Below, piece after piece: positions 34,406 through 42,834 of a DNA stretch of 64,000 nt. Source of the stretch: Desulfobacterales bacterium (GTDB lineage Bacteria; Desulfobacterota; Desulfobacteria; Desulfobacterales; JADGBH01); the NCBI GenBank assembly GCA_015231595.1, contig JADGBH010000005.1, positions 41,915-105,914 on the forward strand, written 5' to 3'. The position numbers and the translations under genes were made by a program. The notes under the pieces were generated by a model. That model was not told the origin of the DNA. It searched no databases and saw only the letters and a list, made by a program, of their open reading frames with translations. Within the stretch, counting starts at the first letter, position 1; each line of letters begins with the position of its first letter.

Positions 34406-35590
34406 TTATGACCTGTAATCAGCATTTATTTTTACATAGTCAATAGAAAAATCACAGGTATAAACGGATGATTCTCCTTTTCTCATATTTAAATCTATCG
34501 TTACAGTAAATTCAGCTTTTTTCAATATTTGACTTGTCATTTCTTCGGAATATTCTTTAAGTCTCATTCCATCTTTTACAATCATGATATCGTCGAAAAA
34601 TAAATCAATCTTATCAGGTTCAATAGGGACATCAGCTCTGCCTGCTGCGCCAAGAATTCTTCCCCAGTTAGCGTCTTCCCCAAAAAAAGCTGTTTTAACA
34701 AGATTTGAAGTAGCAATAGTGTTTGCTATTTTATGTGCATCTTCATTGGAAAGAGCGCCTTTTACATGAATTTCTATAAGCTTTGTGGCGCCTTCTCCAT
34801 CTTTTACAATCATTTTAGCAAGTTTAATAGAAACTTCATCTAAAGCTTTTTGAAAATTTTCTATGTCTGATGGATTTTCAGCCGAAGCATCAGATAGTCC
34901 ATTCGCCATGATAATTACCATGTCATTCGTGCTTGTGTCTCCGTCAACTGAAATACGATTGAAGGATTTATCAACTGCCGAAATGAGAGTTTTATGTAGA
35001 TTTGAGGAAGAAATTTTAATATCAGTGCATAAAAAACAAAGCATTGTAGCCATATTTGGATGAATCATTCCAGAACCTTTAGCCATTCCGACAATATTAA
35101 ATTCGTTGCCATTAATTTCTCCAGAAATATTAACAATTTTAGGAAAAATATCTGTAGTCATTATTGCCATTGCAAAATCGTTTAAACCTTCTTCTGATAA
35201 AGCTTTAACAGTTTCTGGAACATTGTTTTGAATTTTATCAATCGGTAATGGCTCCCCAATAACTCCGGTAGAAGCAGTCAAAACTAAATTTTCAGGAATT
35301 TGTAGCTCCTCAGCTAACGCCTTTGCCATTTTTTTTGCATTATTAATACCTTCAATTCCGGTGCAGCAATTAGCATTTCCACTATTAACTATAATTGCTT
35401 GACAAATACCTGATTTAATTCTTTCTTCATTAAGAATTAACGGAGCGGCTTTAATTTTATTTTTAGTGAATACTGCAGCCGCATTAGATTTTACTTTTGA
35501 ATACAAAATTCCAAGATCTTGAGCTCCATTTTTTTTTATCCCACAAATTCCGCCGGAGCCTAAAAAACCCTTACATTTTATTTCATCCAT
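34406..35590 (-). CDS. argJ: Bifunctional glutamate N-acetyltransferase / ornithine acetyltransferase
   Basis: This 394-residue protein has FLGSGGICGIKKNGAQDLGI at its start and the self-cleavage site KGSGMIHPNMATMLCFLCTD. The Thr of MATML becomes the N-terminal nucleophile of the beta chain. RISVDGDTSTNDMV follows. The enzyme recycles acetyl groups in arginine synthesis. AAAGGA precedes the ATG. No other arginine gene is adjacent. Confidence 0.95.
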   Translation of the reverse strand: MDEIKCKGFLGSGGICGIKKNGAQDLGILYSKVKSNAAAVFTKNKIKAAPLILNEERIKSGICQAIIVNSGNANCCTGIEGINNAKKMAKALAEELQIPENLVLTASTGVIGEPLPIDKIQNNVPETVKALSEEGLNDFAMAIMTTDIFPKIVNISGEINGNEFNIVGMAKGSGMIHPNMATMLCFLCTDIKISSSNLHKTLISAVDKSFNRISVDGDTSTNDMVIIMANGLSDASAENPSDIENFQKALDEVSIKLAKMIVKDGEGATKLIEIHVKGALSNEDAHKIANTIATSNLVKTAFFGEDANWGRILGAAGRADVPIEPDKIDLFFDDIMIVKDGMRLKEYSEEMTSQILKKAEFTVTIDLNMRKGESSVYTCDFSIDYVKINADYRS

Positions 35591-35645
35591 AATTAATTTC
35601 CTTTCAAGATTTTTTAATTATTTAACTCTTAAATAGCTTATTTAT

Positions 35646-36797
35646 TCATAAAAGATATCCCTGTAAAGCTTTAATAATTTCTTCTCCAAACTCTCTTATC
35701 TGCCAATCTTTTAATTCTTTTATGGCACTGAGTTCCTTTATTGTTTTAGGATTTTTTTCAGCAACAGCTGTAAGTATATTTTTGCTAAAAAGCATTCCTG
35801 TTTCAATACCCATTTTTTTCGACTTAGAATCTCTCCATTTTTTTAGTATATCTATTTTGCCTGCCGCTTCATTCGGTGTAAGCTTACCTTTTTTAAAAGG
35901 ATATGTTGGCAGTTTGTTTGGAATATACTTTAGCGTTTCGCTAATTGTTGAAGAAATATCACGTCCGTACATTTCCATTTGTCTTTTGCTTAAAATTTTA
36001 GACAATTTGATTTTTTCAAAGCTTGTAGGCTTTATTTTTGCTATCAGTATTAGTTTCTCATTATCAATAATTTTAAAGGCTGGTTTATCTTTTTTTTTAG
36101 CGATTTTTAATCGAAATTTAAGAAGAGACTCAAGCACAAAAAGGCTCAAAGGGTCAAGATTGCCGGCACCTTTTACCTTCAAAAATAAAGGATATTGAAA
36201 AGAAGGTTTTATCTGAAATATTTTTTGTTTTTCAGATTCTTCAACTGCCCACTCAAGACGTCCCATAGCTTCAAGTTTTTTTGATAAAGCTTCCCATAAA
36301 GGAATAAGAAAATAAATATCTGTTGCGGCATATTCAATCATTTCTAAAGGCAGCGGCCTTTTTGACCAATCACTTTTTTGATACTTTTTATCAATATTAA
36401 CTCCTAAAATATGCAATAGTACAGATTCAAGACTAGTTGAATTCATCCCCAAAAATCTGGATGCTATCTGTGTGTCAAAAAGATTATTAACTGTAACCTT
36501 TAAAAATTTCTGAATCAGTCTTAAATCGTAGTCAGCGCCATGAAATATTTTTTTTATGGCGTAGTTAGCAAATATGGGTTTTATTAAAGACACATCTTTA
36601 ATGGAAAGCATATCAATAACAAAACTCGCTTCTCTTGTAGCAATTTGAAGAGTACACATCCTTTCTTCAAAATGGTGCATAGAATCAGCCTCGACATCAA
36701 TACCTATAATACTTTCTTTTTCTAAAAGCTGAACAACATCTTTTAAATCTTTATCTTTTTCTATAAGCTTAAATTTACTGTTTGAAACATATTTCAT
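35646..36797 (-). CDS. rnd: Ribonuclease D
   Basis: This 383-residue protein has a DEDDy exonuclease domain: IIGIDVEADSMHHFEERMCT (first D, E), KIFHGADYDLRLIQKFL (second D) and MIEYAATDIYFLIPLW (Y, D). An HRDC-type domain follows at about 205-290. The C-terminal region resembles the second helical domain of RNase D. It trims the 3' ends of tRNA and other stable RNA. It is divergent from the SCP2 gene. Confidence 0.92.
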   Translation of the reverse strand: MKYVSNSKFKLIEKDKDLKDVVQLLEKESIIGIDVEADSMHHFEERMCTLQIATREASFVIDMLSIKDVSLIKPIFANYAIKKIFHGADYDLRLIQKFLKVTVNNLFDTQIASRFLGMNSTSLESVLLHILGVNIDKKYQKSDWSKRPLPLEMIEYAATDIYFLIPLWEALSKKLEAMGRLEWAVEESEKQKIFQIKPSFQYPLFLKVKGAGNLDPLSLFVLESLLKFRLKIAKKKDKPAFKIIDNEKLILIAKIKPTSFEKIKLSKILSKRQMEMYGRDISSTISETLKYIPNKLPTYPFKKGKLTPNEAAGKIDILKKWRDSKSKKMGIETGMLFSKNILTAVAEKNPKTIKELSAIKELKDWQIREFGEEIIKALQGYLL

Positions 36798-36863
36798 TTT
36801 TTTAATCCAAAATTTTTACTATTTATAATTTATCACTAATTAACATTACATGAAATTTGATTC

Positions 36864-36920
36864 AAAGTTAAAAATAACTTGATATCATTTTTTTTTTAAT
36901 GTTAATTGTTTTTGTATAAT
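36864..36920 (+). promoter_or_regulatory. Shared upstream element P1 (SCP2/aminotransferase unit)
   Basis: Bases 36864-36906 (AAAGTTAAAAATAACTTGAT, ATCA, ten T, AATGTTAAT) match 39179-39222 upstream of the transketolase genes almost base for base. TTGATA at 36879-36884 could be a -35 box; TTAATT (17 nt on) or TATAAT (36915-36920) could be a -10 box. The start codon is 62 nt after the shared block. Confidence 0.6.
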
Positions 36921-36968
36921 GTAAAATGCAGATTTTATTAATTAACACTATGATATTAGGGGGTGGGA

Positions 36969-37730
36969 ATGAATTATGACGAAATAAAAGCGAACTTGAA
37001 TTTATATGCTGTTCTAAAAAATCTTGAAGAGCTTGTGGTTTATGATTCAGAAGCAAAGGAATTAATTAAGGATTGGGACATTACTCTTCAATTCAGCATA
37101 TTTTCAGGACCTAAGGCATTTATAACTTTCAAAGATGGAAAATGTTTAGTAGAAAAGGGAAAATATAAAGGTCCTATGCTTGAGCTTTTTTTTATAGGCG
37201 TTCGCCATTTTAATAAAATGATGGATGGTAAAGCTATTCCAATTCCTTTACGAGGCATATCAAAAATTAAATTTTTAATAAAAGATTTTAAAAAGATTAC
37301 AGACAGACTTGAATATTATCTTAAACCTACAGATGACCTTCTCAAAAATCCTGATTATCTTGAACTTAACACACGTCTTACTTTATCAACGGCTCTTTTT
37401 GCTGCAAAAGAACTTGCAACAATAGATCCCCTTGGAAAAATAATTTCAGCTGGAATGAGACAGGGCAATATTCTTCTAAAAATTCTTCCTGAAGGACCAT
37501 CTGCCTACCTTAAAATTGGTAAAGATAAAATAGAAGCCGGTAGAGGTGAAATAGAAAAACCAATGGCTGAAATGATAATTAAAGATGTAAAAACAGCGAA
37601 TGATTTTTTTAATATGAAAGAAGATACATTTTCTTTGATAGGATTAGGTAAAGTACTTGTTAAAGGTCAGATTCCCATGCTTGACTCGATGGGACTCATT
37701 ATAGATAGAATTCCACTCTATTTGAAGTAA
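36969..37730 (+). CDS. Tandem SCP2-like sterol/lipid-carrier protein (1)
   Basis: The ATG at 36969 follows GGGGGTGG; a GTG six bases earlier falls inside that site. The protein has about 253 residues with two SCP2-like halves. The first (about 20-120) has WDITLQFSIFSGPKAFITF and LFFIGVRHFNKMMDGKAIPI. The second (about 135-253) has LTLSTALFAAKEL and NILLKILPEGPSAYLKIGKD. SCP2 domains have a hydrophobic tunnel that binds lipids or acyl-CoAs. There is no signal peptide, so it is cytoplasmic. It is co-transcribed with the aminotransferase (17 nt gap). A paralogue lies at 41140-41916. Confidence 0.8.
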   Translation: MNYDEIKANLNLYAVLKNLEELVVYDSEAKELIKDWDITLQFSIFSGPKAFITFKDGKCLVEKGKYKGPMLELFFIGVRHFNKMMDGKAIPIPLRGISKIKFLIKDFKKITDRLEYYLKPTDDLLKNPDYLELNTRLTLSTALFAAKELATIDPLGKIISAGMRQGNILLKILPEGPSAYLKIGKDKIEAGRGEIEKPMAEMIIKDVKTANDFFNMKEDTFSLIGLGKVLVKGQIPMLDSMGLIIDRIPLYLK

Positions 37731-37747
37731 AGAAGGAGAGTTCGGTT

Positions 37748-38983
37748 ATGGAAACTTTTAAATATGATAAATCACAAGAATTATTTAAACGAGCAACAAA
37801 AGTTATTCCTGGAGGCATATATGGACATTTTAGTCCTGCTCCTCTTATCCCTCCAACTGATTATCCATTTTATGCGATGCGTGCAAAAGGCTCAAAATTC
37901 TGGGATATAGACGGGAACGAATTTATTGATTATATGTGCGCCTATGGTCCAATGATTCTGGGATATAACCATGAAGGTGTTGATTCCGCTGCTATTAAGC
38001 AATATGCTCAAGGAAATTGTTTGAGCGCTCCTGCGCCTATAATGGTCGAACTCGCTGAATACTTGGTAGATTTAGTGTCTTGCGCTGATTGGGCATTTTT
38101 TGCTAAAAATGGAGGAGACGTTACAGCTTATTCTCTCATGATAGCAAGGGCTGCTACTGGCCGAAAAAAAATTATAGCTATTAAAGGGGGATATCATGGA
38201 GTCGCGCCTTGGGCTCAAGCTCCAGGACATCATGGCCTTATTGAAGAAGATTATAAAAATATGATACGGATAAAATGGAACGATTTTGACGAATTTAAAA
38301 AAGTTGTAGAAGAAAATCCTAAAGAAATTGCAGGATTTATTGCAACGCCATATCATCACCCCACATTTGTTGATAATGAACTTCCATCCGAAGGTTATTG
38401 GCAAAAAATTGAAGAGCTTTGTAAAAAAGAAGGAATCGTACTTATTGTTGATGATGTTAGATGCGGTTTTAGGCTTGATTTAAGAGGATCCAATGAATAC
38501 TATGGCTTTAAGCCTGATCTTATTTGCTTCTGTAAAGCTATTGGAAATGGATATCCTATTTCAGCACTTGTCGGAATAGAAACTTTAAAAAATGTAGCTT
38601 CAAAAATTTTTTATACTGGAAGCTATTGGTTTTCTGCGGCTCCAATGGCAGCGGCTTTAGAAGTCTTAAAAGAATTTAAACGTATAGATGCTTCTAAATA
38701 TGTACTCAATATAGGGAAAAAACTTCTTGATGGATTAGTTTCTATCGGAAAAAATTACGGATACGACTTAAAAGTTACAGGTGAGCCATCACTGCCATAT
38801 TTAAGAATTGTCAATGATGAAAGCCTTATGCTTCACCAACAATGGTGTGCTGAATGTACAAAAAGGGGAGCATATTTTACGCCACATCATAATTGGTTTC
38901 TTTCAACTGCTCATACAGAAGATGATATAAAGAAAACGTTGGAAATTGCTGATGAAGCTTTTTCTGTTATTAAAAAATATTAA
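37748..38983 (+). CDS. Class III PLP aminotransferase (glutamate-1-semialdehyde-aminomutase-like)
   Basis: This 411-residue fold-type-I PLP enzyme has KFWDIDGNEFIDYMCAYGPM at the N-terminus, VFAKNGGDVTAYSLMIAR-like substrate-loop residues, and the PLP-pyridine Asp in LIVDDVRCGFR. The Schiff-base Lys is in FCKAIGNGYPISALVG, followed by a YTGSYWFSAAPMAAALE loop. It belongs with GSAM and amino-sugar or omega-amino transaminases. It is not next to heme genes, so a tetrapyrrole role is unlikely. It lies between an SCP2-like protein and a split transketolase, suggesting it makes or uses an amino-ketone or amino-sugar. The product is unknown. Confidence 0.85.
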   Translation: METFKYDKSQELFKRATKVIPGGIYGHFSPAPLIPPTDYPFYAMRAKGSKFWDIDGNEFIDYMCAYGPMILGYNHEGVDSAAIKQYAQGNCLSAPAPIMVELAEYLVDLVSCADWAFFAKNGGDVTAYSLMIARAATGRKKIIAIKGGYHGVAPWAQAPGHHGLIEEDYKNMIRIKWNDFDEFKKVVEENPKEIAGFIATPYHHPTFVDNELPSEGYWQKIEELCKKEGIVLIVDDVRCGFRLDLRGSNEYYGFKPDLICFCKAIGNGYPISALVGIETLKNVASKIFYTGSYWFSAAPMAAALEVLKEFKRIDASKYVLNIGKKLLDGLVSIGKNYGYDLKVTGEPSLPYLRIVNDESLMLHQQWCAECTKRGAYFTPHHNWFLSTAHTEDDIKKTLEIADEAFSVIKKY

Positions 38984-39058
38984 TCCATTAAAGGAAGAAC
39001 TTGTTTTGAAAATATATTTAAATAAAAGTTTTTCTTTTTTATGGTTTTTATAAAATAT

Positions 39059-39139
39059 TGACATTCTATTCAGCTTATTAAGGCTAAAAAATAAAGGTTA
39101 ATCCAAAAAATACTATTTAAAAATAGAAATTATATGTCA
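39059..39139 (+). repeat. 81-bp palindromic repeat, copy D
   Basis: It starts TGACATTCTATTCAG, has the core TTATTAAGGCTAAAAAATAA and ends ATTATATGTCA. The late segment TATTTAAAAATAGAAATTAT matches copies B and C. It lies 76 bp after the aminotransferase stop and 40 bp before upstream element P2. Confidence 0.85.
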
Positions 39140-39178
39140 TTTTTAATTTTAATATCATTATATTCCTAAATGTATTTT

Positions 39179-39222
39179 AAAGTTAAAATAAAACTTGATA
39201 TCCTTTTTTTTTTAGTGTTAAT
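39179..39222 (+). promoter_or_regulatory. Shared upstream element P2 (transketolase unit)
   Basis: AAAGTTAAAATAAAACTTGA, TATCC, ten T and AGTGTTAAT repeat element P1 (36864-36906) with only a few changes. TTGATA at 39195-39200 is a possible -35 box with TTAATA 17 nt later. The start codon is 46 nt downstream. The match marks the two units as co-regulated. Confidence 0.6.
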
Positions 39223-39268
39223 ACTTTTAGCAAATAAATGTAAACTATAAATTATCAAAGAGGGGGAT

Positions 39269-40111
39269 ATGACAATTACAGCCGATGAAATAAAGCAATT
39301 AAAAGAAAAAGCTTGGCAAATACGAAAAGACATAATAGATGTAACTTTTTGGGCTGGAGGTGCTCACATCGGCGGGGGCCTCAGCATGGTGGAAATTCTT
39401 ACAATTCTTTATTTTAAATACCTCAATATTAATCCTTCCGCCCCTGAATTTGAAGACAGAGACAGGTTCATATTAAGCAAAGGTCACGGTGGAGTTGGTC
39501 TTGCCTGCGTTTTAGCCCGCAAGGGATATTTTGATTTTGAGCTTTTAAAAGATTTTAATAAATTTAAATCTCCTTTTGGAATACACCTTGATTGTAGAAA
39601 AGTAAAAGGAGTTGATGCTTCAACTGGTTCATTGGGTCATGGACTTTCAATGGCTGTTGGCCTTTCTCTTGGAGCAAGGCTTAAAAAAAAGAACTGGTTT
39701 ACGTACTGCCTCCTTGGTGATGGGGAATGTAATGAAGGTTCAGTGTGGGAAGCAGCAATGTCTGCGTCTCATTTTAAATTGACTAATCTTATTGCTATTG
39801 TTGATAGAAATAAACTTATGATTGATGGTGCTACAGAAGATGTAATGGGCATTGAGCCTTTTTCTGATAAATGGAAAGCTTTTGGATGGATTGTAAAAGA
39901 AATAAACGGCCATGATTTTAAAGCTATTTCAGATGCAATTGATTATGCTAAAAATGAAAAAGATAAGCCTGTAATTATAATAGCTGATACAATAAAAGGT
40001 AAAGGCGTTGATTTTATGGAAAGTCAAGTAAAATGGCATTACGGCGGACTTGATTCTGATTTGCTAATAAAAGCTAAACAATCAGTTGATAAAGCCTATG
40101 GTAGGGACTAA
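39269..40111 (+). CDS. Transketolase-like N-terminal (TPP) subunit
   Basis: This 280-residue protein equals the pyrophosphate-binding half of transketolase. It has GGAHIGGGLSMVEIL, ILSKGHGGVGLACVL, GSLGHGLSMAVGLSLGARLK and the TPP motif LLGDGECNEGSVWEAAMSAS with the Asn of IVDRNKL. With the following gene it forms a split transketolase, an arrangement used for both pentose-phosphate enzymes and specialised ketol-transferases. GAGGGGG precedes the ATG. It lies behind upstream element P2. Confidence 0.9.
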   Translation: MTITADEIKQLKEKAWQIRKDIIDVTFWAGGAHIGGGLSMVEILTILYFKYLNINPSAPEFEDRDRFILSKGHGGVGLACVLARKGYFDFELLKDFNKFKSPFGIHLDCRKVKGVDASTGSLGHGLSMAVGLSLGARLKKKNWFTYCLLGDGECNEGSVWEAAMSASHFKLTNLIAIVDRNKLMIDGATEDVMGIEPFSDKWKAFGWIVKEINGHDFKAISDAIDYAKNEKDKPVIIIADTIKGKGVDFMESQVKWHYGGLDSDLLIKAKQSVDKAYGRD

Positions 40112-40124
40112 AAAGGGGGATCTT

Positions 40125-41138
40125 ATGAGTGAAGGATTAACTTGGACAGTATATGACGCAAATACTATGACCCAAGCTGAAATATATGGAGAAGTCCTTT
40201 GCATGCTTGGTGAAAAATATTCTAATATAGTTGGGCTTTCCGCTGACCTTGCAAATTCAACAAAAATTGGAAAGTTTGGGAAAAAATTTCCGGAAAGATT
40301 TTTCAATGTCGGAATAGCAGAACAAAATTTATTTGGCATATCTGCAGGGCTTGCAAAGGCTGGATTTATTCCTTTTGTATCAACTATGGCTGTTTTTACG
40401 GCCCTTAGAGCTGCAGAGCAGGTACGAACAGATATCTGTTATCAAAATCTTAATTGCAAAATAATTGCTACCCATGCAGGAACTTCTTTTGGCACTGCAG
40501 GCACTACTCACCATTGCACAGAAGATATTGCTATAATGCGTTCATTTTCGAATATGACAGTAATTGTTCCTGCCGATGGAATCGAGACCGCCAATGCAAT
40601 CAAAGCTTGTGTAGAATATCAGGGGCCTGTATATATAAGAATCGGAAGAGGTTTTGAGCCAAATCACTATCAAAATGAAGATTATGGTTTTAAAATAGGA
40701 AAAGCTGTTGAAATTCAAGACGGAACCGATATAACAATCATTTGTTGTGGGTCTACTGTGTTCCATGCAGCTCAAGCAGCAAAAATTTTAAAAGAAGATG
40801 ATGGTTTAAGCGTTAGAGTTCTTAACATCCATACCATAAAGCCTATAGATACGGAATCTATAATTAAAGCAATTAAAGAAACAAGACGAATAGTAACATT
40901 CGAAGACCACAATATTATAGGTGGGCTTGGAACGGCAGTAGCTGATATAATTGCAGAAAGTGGTAAAGGATGTGCCTTTACAAAAGTAGGTATTCCTGAC
41001 TGCTTTGCAGAAATAGGCTATCCTGAAGATTTATGTAATTATTATAAAATTGATACAGACGGGATTATTGAAAAAGTAAGAGAAGTTATGGGCAAAGAAT
41101 TTGAACAGGATGATGAAGACTGGGAAGATGAGGTTTAA
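40125..41138 (+). CDS. Transketolase-like C-terminal (pyrimidine-binding) subunit
   Basis: The ATG at 40125 is chosen because GGGGG precedes it; an earlier ATG at 40086 overlaps the previous gene. The protein has about 337 residues. It has the pyrimidine-domain catalytic-Glu region FNVGIAEQNLFGISAGLAKA, then STMAVFTALRAAEQVRTDIC and THAGTSFGTAGTTHHCTEDI. The C-terminal domain starts near VEIQDGTDITIICCGSTVFH. It partners with the subunit 13 nt upstream and is followed 1 nt later by an SCP2-like gene. The C-terminus is acidic (EQDDEDWEDEV). Confidence 0.9.
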   Translation: MSEGLTWTVYDANTMTQAEIYGEVLCMLGEKYSNIVGLSADLANSTKIGKFGKKFPERFFNVGIAEQNLFGISAGLAKAGFIPFVSTMAVFTALRAAEQVRTDICYQNLNCKIIATHAGTSFGTAGTTHHCTEDIAIMRSFSNMTVIVPADGIETANAIKACVEYQGPVYIRIGRGFEPNHYQNEDYGFKIGKAVEIQDGTDITIICCGSTVFHAAQAAKILKEDDGLSVRVLNIHTIKPIDTESIIKAIKETRRIVTFEDHNIIGGLGTAVADIIAESGKGCAFTKVGIPDCFAEIGYPEDLCNYYKIDTDGIIEKVREVMGKEFEQDDEDWEDEV

Positions 41139-41139
41139 A

Positions 41140-41916
41140 ATGGCTACTGAAAAAGATTTGCTAATATCAAAAATTTTTCTTAGAGCTGTATTGCCTGTAA
41201 CTAAAGTATTAATTGAAGACGATCCTGTCATGAAAAAAAGATTTTCAGGAGTTAATGCAAAAATACAGTTTCAGGCAAAAAATAACAGTGATTTCATTGG
41301 AACTCATCTTATTATTACTAATGGAGAATTGAGCATATCCCCTGAAGTTATTCCTGATGCTGATATTGTTTTTTCTTTTAGCTCTGTAGAAAAAATGAAT
41401 GATTTTTTTAAAGGAAAATTAGTACTTCCAAGTATAAAAGGATTGTTTAAAATAGGACTTTTAATAAAAGCTTTTTCCCTGTTGCTTGGCACAAAAATAT
41501 TAATGCCTGATGCAAGGCCAAAAGATGATGCAAAGAAAAAGCTTAAAGTTAAAATGGCTTTTTATATGATTACAACAGCTTTAAGCCAATATAATAAAGC
41601 TGGCGATTCTGAAATGGTAAAATGGACTAAAAATCAGCCGGAACGGATATATCAAATTACAGTTGAACCTGGCGATATCGCCGCATATTTAAAGGTAAAA
41701 GCAGGTAAAACAAAAGCCGGAAAGGGGGTGTATAAAAAACGTCGTCCTTTTGTTCATTTAAAATTTAATGGTATAAACGGGGCGTTTCCAGTTATTATGA
41801 ATGATGTTGATATGGTTGAGGCTGTAAAAAGAGGCTATCTTGAAATGTCGGGTTCTCCGGAATATGGCAGTGGGCTTGGAAATTTTATGAAAAGAATTCA
41901 AGAGTTAATAACATAA
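41140..41916 (+). CDS. Tandem SCP2-like sterol/lipid-carrier protein (2)
   Basis: The ATG at 41140 has GAGG 6 nt upstream; an earlier in-frame ATG lies inside the transketolase gene. The protein has about 258 residues and resembles the product at 36969-37730 in layout. The first SCP2-like half has KKRFSGVNAKIQFQAKN and DIVFSFSSVEKMNDFFKGKL. The second has ERIYQITVEPGDIAAYLKVK and PFVHLKFNGINGAFPVIMND. It is cytoplasmic with no signal peptide. Linkage to the transketolase subunits suggests it carries a hydrophobic or CoA-bound substrate or product. Confidence 0.78.
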   Translation: MATEKDLLISKIFLRAVLPVTKVLIEDDPVMKKRFSGVNAKIQFQAKNNSDFIGTHLIITNGELSISPEVIPDADIVFSFSSVEKMNDFFKGKLVLPSIKGLFKIGLLIKAFSLLLGTKILMPDARPKDDAKKKLKVKMAFYMITTALSQYNKAGDSEMVKWTKNQPERIYQITVEPGDIAAYLKVKAGKTKAGKGVYKKRRPFVHLKFNGINGAFPVIMNDVDMVEAVKRGYLEMSGSPEYGSGLGNFMKRIQELIT

Positions 41917-41940
41917 GTAAATAAGAAGGGGGTAACATTT

Positions 41941-42687
41941 ATGCTAAAGAAAAAATTATTATTTTTATGTGTATTATTTGTTGTTTTTATTTCTCCAATT
42001 AGCTCATTTGCTGGAGGAAAAATAACGTTAGCGACTTTAGATTGGGAGCCATATATAGGACAAAAGCTTGAAAATAATGGTTTTGTTTCTGAAATAGTTC
42101 ATGAAGCCTATAAAAGAGGTGGCTATGAAGTAACTGATTCATTTTTACCGTGGGCAAGAGTAGTAAAAATGGCTGAAGAAGGGAAAGTTGACGGGTACTA
42201 TCCAGAATATTACGCCGAAGAACTTAAAGAGAAATATATTGTTTCCGACCCATATCCAGGAGGACCTCTTGGTTTTTTTAAATTAAAAAGCAACGATGTA
42301 AAATATTCAACCATTGAAGATTTGAAGCCTTATAGAATAGGAGTTGTTAGAGGTTACGTTAATACTGCTGCATTTGACTCTGCGGATTATTTAAAAAAAG
42401 ATGAAGCTGTTGATGATAATGCAAATATAAGAAAGCTCCTTGCAAGTAGAATTGATATGTTTGTTGCTGATAAATATGTTGGAATTTATCTTATGCAGCA
42501 GAGTTTTAAGAATGATATGGATAAAGTAGAATTTATGGATCCACCTCTTGAAATGAAGGATCTTTTTGTATGTATAGGCAAACAAATAAAAAACAGCCAA
42601 GAACTTATGGACGTTTTTAATAAAGGCTTGAAATCTATGATTGAAGATGGAACCTTAAAAACGATTATGCAAAAACATGGATTTTAA
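41941..42687 (+). CDS. Periplasmic amino-acid-type substrate-binding protein (SBP_bac_3)
   Basis: This 248-residue protein has a signal peptide (KKKLLFLCVLFVVFISPISS, cleavage after FAG). The mature domain is PBP2 type: ITLATLDWEPYIGQKLENNG, then GYEVTDSFLPWARVVKMAEE, then GYYPEYYAEELKEKYIVSDP. No permease or ATPase gene is near, so it may serve the chemoreceptor that follows 147 bp later, or another sensor. GGGGG precedes the start. Confidence 0.85.
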   Translation: MLKKKLLFLCVLFVVFISPISSFAGGKITLATLDWEPYIGQKLENNGFVSEIVHEAYKRGGYEVTDSFLPWARVVKMAEEGKVDGYYPEYYAEELKEKYIVSDPYPGGPLGFFKLKSNDVKYSTIEDLKPYRIGVVRGYVNTAAFDSADYLKKDEAVDDNANIRKLLASRIDMFVADKYVGIYLMQQSFKNDMDKVEFMDPPLEMKDLFVCIGKQIKNSQELMDVFNKGLKSMIEDGTLKTIMQKHGF

Positions 42688-42726
42688 TTTTTTTATATTT
42701 AACTGCTAACAAGCATTATTTTTTAA

Positions 42727-42769
42727 TTAGTTCCTGTATTCTAATTTCTGTTTTAGAGGCAGGAACTAA
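42727..42769 (+). other. Inverted repeat before the chemoreceptor gene
   Basis: TTAGTTCCTG and CAGGAACTAA (10-bp arms, 23-nt loop) lie between the binding-protein and chemoreceptor genes. A third AGTTCC follows. There is no T-tract, so it is not a standard terminator; it might be a leader structure or an operator. Confidence 0.4.
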
Positions 42770-42834
42770 TAGTTCCAGTATGGTTACAATTGATGAGTAG
42801 CAATAATATCAAAATTTTTTTTTAGGGGTACGAA

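Noticed and set aside
35722..36198. 158-residue + strand frame inside rnd
   Set aside because: It is antisense to the conserved ribonuclease D; its hydrophobic composition is a by-product of the opposite strand.
37748..38983. Calling the aminotransferase hemL (glutamate-1-semialdehyde aminomutase)
   Set aside because: It belongs to the same fold group, but the neighbours are SCP2-like and transketolase-like genes and no heme gene is adjacent, so the specific name is not supported.
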